From: Rostrohypoxylon terebratum
Lineage: Eukaryota > Ascomycota > Sordariomycetes > Xylariales > Hypoxylaceae
Reading direction: 5' to 3'
Length of the DNA stretch: 64,000 bases
Assembly: GCA_022497145.1 (NCBI GenBank)
Contig: MU385858.1
Span: 620,001-684,000, forward strand
Position numbers and translations under genes: made by a program. Each line of letters starts with the position of its first letter. The stretch's first letter is position 1. Under the pieces are notes generated by a model that was given only the letters and a program-made list of their open reading frames with translations, ran no database searches and was not told where the DNA came from. Positions 56,732 to 64,000 of the stretch are shown here, piece after piece.

Positions 56732-57455
56732 ATATCAGCTCCCCCTCTGTGGGTAAGCGTTGGGACGTTTTTTTTGTTGGAGCGTCGACGAATCAACATC
56801 CCTATCTCGACCGAAAAAAAGAGCGTCGGTCGATCACGTAATGCAAGTGGATGTGGGAAGAAGGGAGCACGGGTGCGGGTGCGGACACGAAGGGGGCGGT
56901 TGCGGACTGCCGAATGGGGCATGGGGAATAAGGTCGTCTACATACATTAGGTAGAGTGGGCAGTGGGCACGCGCAGTTAGCTTTGCTACTAAGGCTCGGC
57001 CCATGCCGCTACGGCTTACTTTAAAATAAAATATTGTGATACATACTGCTCCTTTTTTTTTAATTTGTAGAGAGGTACCTATCGATGCTATCCTATCATT
57101 GTCTCGTGTCATGTCATGTCTCAGAGGCTGTTCAACCTGACGAACCATAATGATCGGCGGATCGTCCAAGACGTTTAGGGGGTACGAAAAAGCGGGAGGG
57201 TGAGAGTACAGAGGTAAGTGATAGGTATAGCCGGAGGCGATTTGATGCTAAATACATGTGACGACGTTGGAAATCTAAACCTTGATTTTTCCCCCATGGC
57301 CTTTTTTATGTCCCCGGAGAAAGTTTATCCTTCCCTACATGAGGGGATGAGTTTAGATAGTATATGTGGTCGAGAGTCTGCTGACGAGAAATCATTTAAT
57401 TGACCTCGGTCAAATCTTGATTCTTAGATTGTGGCTGAAGGAGTAATTCGGACTT

Positions 57456-59023
57456 CTAGGCCGATTTCTCCTCGAGCGACGCCTCCTTCAACTCCGAGGC
57501 TACAGCAGCCACTTTGTCGTCGGACTTCTTATCCCCGTTGACGCCGTTTGAAGTTGCGGCACCAGCAGCTTCAGCTGCCTCTTCAGCCTCGATCTTCTCA
57601 ATCTCCTTCTTAGCCTTTTCGATGTTCTGGAATTCGTTAGCAACATCCCAACATTATATTTCACGAATTACAACTTACACGCTGGGTCTGGGCTTGTTGG
57701 TCGGCCTTCCAATTCTCAAGCTTGGCCTTGACCTTCTCAATAGCGGCGGGGACATCAGAGGCGGCCATGGGTGGGTCAATTCCTAAGAATCCACAGTCGT
57801 CGATGACAGAAGGGGGGCAGTTGAATCCCTGTTTCTCAGCAGCGCCACCTTTCTTGCCCTTCTTACCCTTCTTGACGGCTGGCAGATAGTCGTCATCACG
57901 GTCTTCCTTTCGTACCAACGGAACGCCCTTCAGACCAGAATCGTCGACCTTTCGCGAAGCCTGGGCGCTCATACCGCTGTCAGCCAGAAGAGGTGCCTTT
58001 TCGGTAGGTGCATGAGACGGGTCAAAGAAGTGGAGTAAGCTGTTGGCTCTGCGGATCTCTTCAAGATAAGCTGGGTCACTAGCCTCCTGGAGCATCTTTT
58101 GCGCGCGCTCCTTCTTCCTCTCCTTTTCGATGCGGTCGCGCTCTGCTTTCTGGCGCTCTCTCTGTCGTTGGCGAGCCTCACGTTCGTACTCGGCGAATGC
58201 CTTCTTCGCACTATAAAACTCGTCCTTGATCTTCCGAACAGCCTGGAATTTCTCCTGTTGCTCGGCCTGCAACTTGCTTCGCTCATCACGCAGAGAGTTC
58301 AGGTTCTTGAATACCTTGTCTTGTTCCGCCTTGATAGCATCAAGTTCGGCCTGAATTTTGCTATATTGTTCGCTGAGGGCGCGGGCTTCGGGGTCGTCCA
58401 TGCTGTCCTTGATCTCCTTGATCTTGGCTTTTAACTCGTCGATTCCCTTCTGCGAAGTGTCAAACTGGGCAAAGTTCTTGCGCTGCTTTCGGAGGTTAGA
58501 GATCTCCGTGAGAGCCTTCTTCTCATCAACTAGCTTCATCATGCCGCCATTAACCTGCTTTTCGAGGCTATCAATCTCACGGTCCAGATCTTCAACACTC
58601 TTGAAGTTAACCTTGCCACGCGCATTCTTCTGTTCGGCGATTCGGGAGCGGAGTTGTTCGTCGAGGCGCTTGATCTGGTCCATCTTGCTGTTGCGAGCAT
58701 TTTTGCCGGCACCCTGCTTGTTACGGATCTCGTTGGCTTGGGCGATAAGTTCCTGACGGCGTTTCTGAGTAGGCGACTGGATGTCTTTATTCTTGTTGGG
58801 GACGGCAAGTTCGACCTTCTGCTTGACAGCATTCTACATTCACCGTTAATGTTATCACAAGCTTATAAAAATACATGCGCCAACTGACATATTTAGCAAG
58901 TGCTTCCTGATATTCCTTCTCAGCCTTAGCCAATTGCTCATTGAAGAGATCAGCATTAGGCTTCTCGGGCTTCTTTTTTTCGCCTGCCGGTGCGGCAACC
59001 GGGGTATCAGCTACTTCAGCCAT
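57456..59023 (-). CDS. BFR1: BFR1-type coiled-coil protein (nuclear segregation / mRNP factor)
   Basis: Bfr1 associates with polysomes and mRNPs at the ER and was first found as a brefeldin A resistance and nuclear segregation factor in yeast. Exons in transcription order are 59023-58889, 58833-57679 and 57626-57456, giving 486 aa. The first 30 residues are Pro/Lys-rich. Residues about 30-270 form a long charged coiled coil (EIRNKQGAGKNARNSKMDQI, LRSRIAEQKNARGKVNFKS, ISNLRKQRKNFAQFD). The ARQRQRERQKAERDRIEKER stretch follows, then PAYLEEIRRANSLLHFFD. A Lys/Gly patch (KKGKKGKKGG) precedes a short conserved segment, CPPSVIDDCGFLGIDPPM. The C-terminus is acidic. Introns (GTCAGT, GTAAGT donors; GCTAAC branch) are all in phase 0. 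It is divergent from RPB5. Confidence 0.9.
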
Positions 59024-59830
59024 GGTGAATTCGGTAACGTGAATTGTCTTTTTTTATTTTTTTACCGAAATTCGTCGTCGAGGGTGGAATTGGAGTCGGA
59101 TTTAGGAAGTGAGTGAAACTAGATAGGGACGGCGATGAATTTTAAAGGCCACAATCAATATCTAGATTAAAGAGACAATATATATAAGGTACACAGTAGG
59201 TAGAATAAGAAACGGTCGGCGAACCGAAAGGTTAGGAGGCCAGATCTCAGGGTCCTAATGCCTGTCGAGTTCAGGTAAGAGGAAAAATTCGGAGTTCCAC
59301 TGGTTAAAAAAAAAAAAAAAAAAGTGAATTTTGACTTCTGGTAGTAACACAATGTCTCATTAATGATTATCCAATTCAAAAATACGCTAATTTTCCCGTA
59401 TGGACCGTGCACCTTCCACCACAGGTCGTTTTACGCCGAACTTTTGCCGTCATAAGTAAGCAAACCTTAATAACCTTAATAGACAATAATAACTTCGAAG
59501 TTCGAACTTCAAAATTGATGTTGTGAGACTCGTGAAATAGGATCCATCCACTCCACCCACATGTACTATGTACCTTTTCTGCAGGTACGTACCTTATCCA
59601 CATCCCTGCAGATAAGACCAGGAACGATTGGTACCTCAGTACCTTGAATTTTTCACCTCTTTCGCAACGCAAGGCTGAACTTGTAGTCTTTCAACTCGTC
59701 AATTCTTCACTCTCATTCAGACCCGACCCAAATAATCGATCCATTTTCAATTTTGCACACGTCGCGACTAGCTATCTCCCCTTGCGAACTTTTCTAAAGT
59801 TAATTGCATACAAAACACATATTCTCAACG
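59024..59830. promoter_or_regulatory. Divergent promoter region BFR1 / RPB5
   Basis: 807 bp between two highly expressed-type genes. It contains an A18 run at 59306-59323, typical of nucleosome-free fungal promoters, and the palindrome AGGTACGTACCT at 59583-59594. No gene seen. Confidence 0.55.
59583..59594. repeat. 12-bp palindrome AGGTACGTACCT, copy 3
   Basis: Identical to the copies at 10750 and 27205, 236 bp upstream of the RPB5 start codon. CTGCAG overlaps its left edge and recurs 20 bp downstream. Confidence 0.6.
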
Positions 59831-60715
59831 ATGGCGGATCAAGACTTCGGAACTGGAAACGACGCCAACGAAAAGACTGCTGTCAAGACGTGGCGAGCAT
59901 GGCGAACCGTCCACGAGATGGTTCGAGATAGGGTAAGTGAAAGACTATGGCCCCATCGCATATTCGTCCTAGCCACATCACCGCTCCATCGCGTCAAGGT
60001 GGTACTTTTTTCTAACGGAAATTAATGCGCCAACAGGGCTACGAACTCACCGATGAGGAAGTCACCATACCCCTCGATCAATTCAAAAACATATACTGCA
60101 ACGTCGATGGCTCCGTCGTGTATGTAATCAGAAGCCCTACCTCGTCCCCAGAAGCATGGACCAGCTAACCAGCTCACCCTAATCTCCAGGCGATCGAAAC
60201 TCAAGTTTTCAGCGCGCCCTAGCCCGGACATGATCAAGAAGATGACGCCAGTCGCCACCCCCTCGAACCCGGACCCGAAAGCGGACGTCGGCACGATCTG
60301 GGTGGAGTTCCTAGACGAGGACCAGCTCGGCGCGGACCAGATGCGACGATTCGGCAAGTTCTGCGCGCAAGAGAACCACCACACCGGCATCCTCGTCTCG
60401 CACGTGTCGGTATCTCCGTCAGCCAAGAAGGAGATCGCGAAGTTCGCTCAGTGGACCTCCATCGAGTGGTTCCTCGAGGAAGATCTTCTCATTAACATCA
60501 CGCACCACGAGCTTGTGCCGCGCCACGTCGTTCTCTCTAGAGAAGAGAAGAGCGCGCTTCTCAAGCGGTACCGCCTCAAGGAGACCCAGCTCCCGCGTAT
60601 CCTGCAGAAGGACCCGGTTGCCAAGTACTTCGGCATGAAGCGCGGCCAAGTCGTCAAGATCATCCGTAACTCTGAGACGGCCGGTCGATACGCAAGTTAC
60701 CGGTTGTGTGTATGA
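59831..60715 (+). CDS. RPB5: RNA polymerase I, II and III shared subunit RPB5 (RPABC1)
   Basis: RPB5 forms part of the lower jaw of all three nuclear RNA polymerases. Exons are 59831-59932, 60037-60119 and 60190-60715, giving 236 aa, slightly longer than yeast (215). The N-terminal jaw domain begins with WRAWRTVHEMVRDRGYELTD. The second donor (GT|GTATGT) was chosen because it restores DGSVVRSKLKFSARPSPDMI in frame. The C-terminal assembly domain is unmistakable: HELVPRHVVLSREEKSALL, LPRILQKDPVAKYFGMKRGQ, ETAGRYASYRLCV. The third exon is GC-rich with strong codon bias, as expected of a highly expressed gene. Its promoter is shared with BFR1. Confidence 0.95.
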
Positions 60716-62123
60716 GTGCCGAGTACCCCATATCGCTACTCTACACCACACCCACCTTATATTTTATACCCTACAGCTTAGTCCGAAGAGAGGGGATGAA
60801 AAAGAAAGTCATTGCAGAAATCGGCGTCTATGAGCATGAAACTTTTGAAATTTGGCTGGGGCGGCGTTTCTACGGTCTACATAACTCAGGGTCTCTCCAG
60901 ATTCCGTTTCTATTCCCTGTAGTTAAGAAAATGTCTTGCTATTAATGAATAATGTGATTTACCCTTGGTAAGCGCGTATATGCTCCTATCTACAGATGTG
61001 AATGGGGGGTGGCGGGGAGATGATATTACGTGTCCGAAATTTTCAATAGCCATCCCTAAAAGGCAAATAGACTCCGCGAAAAGTCTCGTTTAATTACCTA
61101 TTCTACAATCTAGACTATATGCATAAAGCTCTGAGAGATTTCTAGGATGGAACTTCTTCCTTAGTCAGCTTAAGTATGGCAGTATTAAGCTTGAAGCTGT
61201 AAGTTCGAGACAATTGAGAATAGAATATATTAGATGAGGCGGAAATAGAATGCCTGGTTACTCGCTAATTTACTACCACCGCTTGTGGATATGCACATGG
61301 TTCATAATGTAATATAAGAAGAAAAAAACACAGACAAACTGTCTATTGTTCTAAGATCTATAGCAGATCTATTCCGTCCTAATGTATAGAAACTAAAAAG
61401 GGTCTAATGCCCAAGGGGTATATGGTAATAAGATACAAGCCAAAAATAATAACGAACCCAGATATACATGTCCACAGAAGGCTTAAGTCCAGACAACGTC
61501 TAACGTGCTCCTACAGCACGGCTCATATTCCCGTTCCTGGGAGATTCCCTCAAGCCCTTGTTTTCTTGTATACCGGTCCTCCAATAACTCCGAAGGCGTG
61601 ATCCAACACCCTCCACACCCGATGCGTGTGATAAACCCCCTATGTGATCCAAAAAGAAAACGCCACATAAGTCTTAAGACCATCTCCCCTCCCCGCCAGT
61701 ATAGAAGACGCCTGATTAAATATATGTCCTGAGTTGTGTCCTGTAGGTTCATCGTATAGATATATTTGTACAATGTCGGCATCAGCGTCGTAAGTATCGT
61801 AAGGAAGTAAAGTTAGATATATAAATAAAGGATATATGTTGATGAAGTAGTTGATAGTCGGCAGTTCCTCGAAGCCTCTCTAATCCATAGATATACGGTA
61901 TATCATTCCATGAATTTGATTAATGTCAAAATCTGGGGGAGTATAGCAAAGCGTAACAGTGAGATCACTTCAATCACAGGTATCTCGTAATGCGATTGTT
62001 GTGTCGGTATTCGTGGTAGTTTCCGTTCGAAGGACGCGAGATATAACAAGTCGAAACCATCCGTGGGTCTTTTTCGCAAAACCCTCCGTCGACAGATTTC
62101 CAGTCCCCCCCGAACGGCAGCTA
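60716..62123. other. Convergent intergenic region, 1.4 kb
   Basis: Between the RPB5 and rhodopsin-like 3' ends. AT-rich; open stretches of 60-100 codons (for example 61483-61782 minus) lack family resemblance. No repeat or RNA gene seen. Confidence 0.5.
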
Positions 62124-63763
62124 TCAAGGCATATCAGTTTTCTCAGGCAGACGATCTAAGCTTTTCTTTTTTTTGTCTGTCTCGTTTGAGTGACTATGAC
62201 TGTCGGTGGAATCGTATGCCGGTTCTTTGGGATCTTGCGGAATTGGTTCTAGTTCGGTGCCGTTTCTTGAACTCGATCGGGATTGTCTAGCCGTAAATGG
62301 GCTGAGAAGACCCCCAAAATCATTTAGTATAACTTGGGAACCACGTCGGAAGCCATTGGTGGACGCTTGCAAGATAGTCGATGGGGAGGCAGGAGAGAGC
62401 GGCGATGGTGGCTCGATGCTGGAATTGTAACTATCCCGTACACTGCGAGACGTCTCGCCATCAAGCAATCCGCCGACATCGAAAAAAGAAACCCTGCGAG
62501 GGGTTAATGTAGAGTTGCTCCGCGATGCATTGAGTTGGTCACGACCCAACAGAGAATCGTCGCTACGTGTAGTAGTGCTCAGGTTTCGTCGAGGAAAGTC
62601 CCAGCTCTCCATGTCCGAGATATATTTGATGCGGTTGTCTTCCTGATCTTGCTGTTTCGCGGCGAGACGAATTTCGCGATCCGCACCGAGCCCTAAGCCT
62701 CTCACAAGGTCTTCATCGCTGCCCCAAGCGTTTTGAAGCGTAGGTCTTCTCTCTGACGTATGATCAATCGACTCAGGAGGACCAGAATTGTGCCGATATC
62801 GAGATTTCTTCACACCCCTGTCTCGAACAAAGGATCCGAGCACCAACGTATTAGCAGAAGCCGTGGCGAATAAAAGTTCAACAGAAGCGAGTAGGGATCG
62901 GATCTGTTGGTTTCCATGGAGGTTAATTATTCGAGGAATTCGGTATCCAGTAGTCGCGACAACGATCAGGTTCGTCGAGAATAGAAGGGTTAGTTGAATT
63001 TTTTTCTTGGTATTCATCGCGCTCGTAAGTATTATAGGAACCGGGTAGATGACGAGGAGAAGGTCTGTCATGATGTTGCAAGTCGCCATTGTAATGAGTT
63101 GAATGTATCCCTGACGACACTGGCCTCCAGGGTCGGGCATCACCTGCCAGTAGTGGGTGAACGGCTGGCATTCTGTTAGATCAGCTATCAAGACGGCCAC
63201 AAAGGTCAAGACAAGAGTTGCCCGTATAATAAGTAAGACGATCTCGTGAGAACGATTCCAAGTTGTGCTCGTTAAGCGTTTGAAAAATTCGAGAATGGCG
63301 CTCTTCAGAATCCAGAGCCTAGACAAGGAAAGTTAGCACATAAGCGACAGATTCATTAAAACAAATCTGGCGTGTGGTAACTTGATGAATTACCGCATTG
63401 AGTTTCGGGGGGTGCTAAGGGGTAAAATACATACGTTGCTGCATAGAAGATCCGACTAGCGAGGACTAACCCGCTGGCTATGGATTTCTTATGGATTTCT
63501 TCGGCGGTCAACTCGGTGAAGTGTGCATTATTCGTTCCGTAGATGAGAATGACATGGACGCATCCCATCCGCAAGTATAACGGGATGATGGCTAGTGCTG
63601 CGACCTTGTCCTCCCTAAACAGCTTCTCAGATCTAACGAAGCGGCCGACGATACGCAGCAGGATTATCGTAGTACAGAACAGCGTGATCCACCAACAAAC
63701 CAGGAGCGTCGGTTTGTCTTGATCTGGAGTATGAAGCGGTGGTGGCGATGTGTACAGGGACAT
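62124..63763 (-). CDS. Fungal rhodopsin-domain seven-helix membrane protein
   Basis: This belongs to the large ascomycete family of integral membrane proteins annotated as rhodopsin-domain or PTH11-related; ligands and roles are mostly unknown. Exons in transcription order are 63763-63435 and 63318-62124, joined across a 116-bp intron (GTATGT donor, GCTAAC branch) in phase 2, giving 507 aa. Hydrophobic segments are visible at about 20-40 (LLVCWWITLFCTTIILL), 50-75, 95-115, 135-155 (IVLLIIRATLVLTFVAVLI), 180-205 (ITMATCNIMTDLLLVIYPV), 215-235 and 250-270. TECQPFTHYW and CRQGYIQLITMATCNIMTDL match the family's conserved loop and sixth-helix region. The last 230 residues are a cytoplasmic, Ser/Arg-rich tail. 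Conserved acidic residues of retinal-binding rhodopsins are not evident, so it is probably not a light sensor. Confidence 0.85.
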
Positions 63764-64000
63764 TTTGTCTCTGCTCAAGATCGACCACGCCCGTCAACCT
63801 CCGGAGAGGGACGAGCGGGGGATGAAAAGGTCCTCTTTCAGAAGACGCCGGCCTCGACAGAACCGACGGGCTTCACAGTTAAAGATGAATAGTCAATTAA
63901 GCCGCTGCCAGATACATTCGGAGACCGCCGTGAGAGCCTTGACTCTTCCTCCCTTTTCCTCCTTCTCGTTTGGACCCAGACCGGGGCGGACGTATGAGCG
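63764..64000. other. Upstream region of the rhodopsin-like gene
   Basis: 237 bp to the window edge; no coding frame can be assigned. Confidence 0.4.

Larger units (their letters stand above)
54894..57455. other. Convergent intergenic region, 2.6 kb, rich in simple sequence
   Basis: No gene seen. It contains CATT/CATC repeats (55934-55961), (CAT)x6 (56493-56510), a 51-nt pure pyrimidine tract (56681-56731) and several T8-T9 runs. The first part is presumably 3' UTR of the Cys-motif gene. Open stretches such as 56566-56922 (minus) follow the simple repeats and are not genes. Confidence 0.5.

Noticed and set aside
59306..59323. A18 run as a retroposon poly(A) tail
   Set aside because: No element body or target-site duplication is visible; a promoter dA tract fits better.

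Overview
The window is nuclear DNA of a filamentous ascomycete (Pezizomycotina, probably Sordariomycetes). Most genes are split by short introns of about 50-160 bp with GT(AAGT) donors, CTAAC/CTGAC-like branch sites and YAG acceptors. Genes lie on both strands without operons. The gene set is ordinary fungal core housekeeping. I placed 20 protein-coding genes and one probable decayed gene. The class-level assignment is an inference from intron style and from GTACCTAGGTAC-type intergenic DNA; it was not checked by a search.

Layout. 0-10 kb: 3' part of a TPR+SET-domain protein (+), then the very large THO complex subunit THO2 (-). 11-22 kb: homoserine O-acetyltransferase MET2 (+), divergent from THO2; a PHO84-type phosphate transporter (+); an unrecognised 406-aa protein (+); a cyclin-L-like protein (-). 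22-31 kb: a decayed reading frame, two convergent unrecognised genes, COP9 signalosome subunit CSN6 (+) and a zinc polyol dehydrogenase (-). 31-36 kb is a 5-kb stretch without a convincing gene. 36-51 kb: retromer subunit VPS17 (-) divergent from mitochondrial EF-G2 (MEF2, +), a dynamin-family GTPase with eight exons (+), tRNA m5C methyltransferase NCL1/TRM4 (+) and mitochondrial Obg GTPase MTG2 (-). 51-57.5 kb is mostly non-coding and pyrimidine-rich around one small protein with a Cys-rich putative zinc motif. 57.5-64 kb: BFR1 (-) divergent from RNA polymerase subunit RPB5 (+), then a fungal rhodopsin-like seven-helix membrane protein (-).

How the genes relate. They serve independent processes: mRNA export, methionine synthesis, phosphate uptake, neddylation control, endosome sorting, mitochondrial translation, tRNA modification and transcription. 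I see no biosynthetic cluster, intact transposon, CRISPR, tRNA or rRNA gene. Exon joins were worked out by hand; in every complete gene the summed exon lengths are divisible by three.

The most unusual signals are non-coding. The 12-bp palindrome AGGTACGTACCT occurs three times, each time 240-350 bp upstream of a plus-strand gene in a divergent promoter. A second 12-mer, TAGGACCTAGGT, occurs five times, always between genes. Other points of interest are a GC-AG intron in the dynamin gene, a stop-free 75-nt intron inside CSN6, and an overlapping upstream reading frame before the Cys-motif gene.
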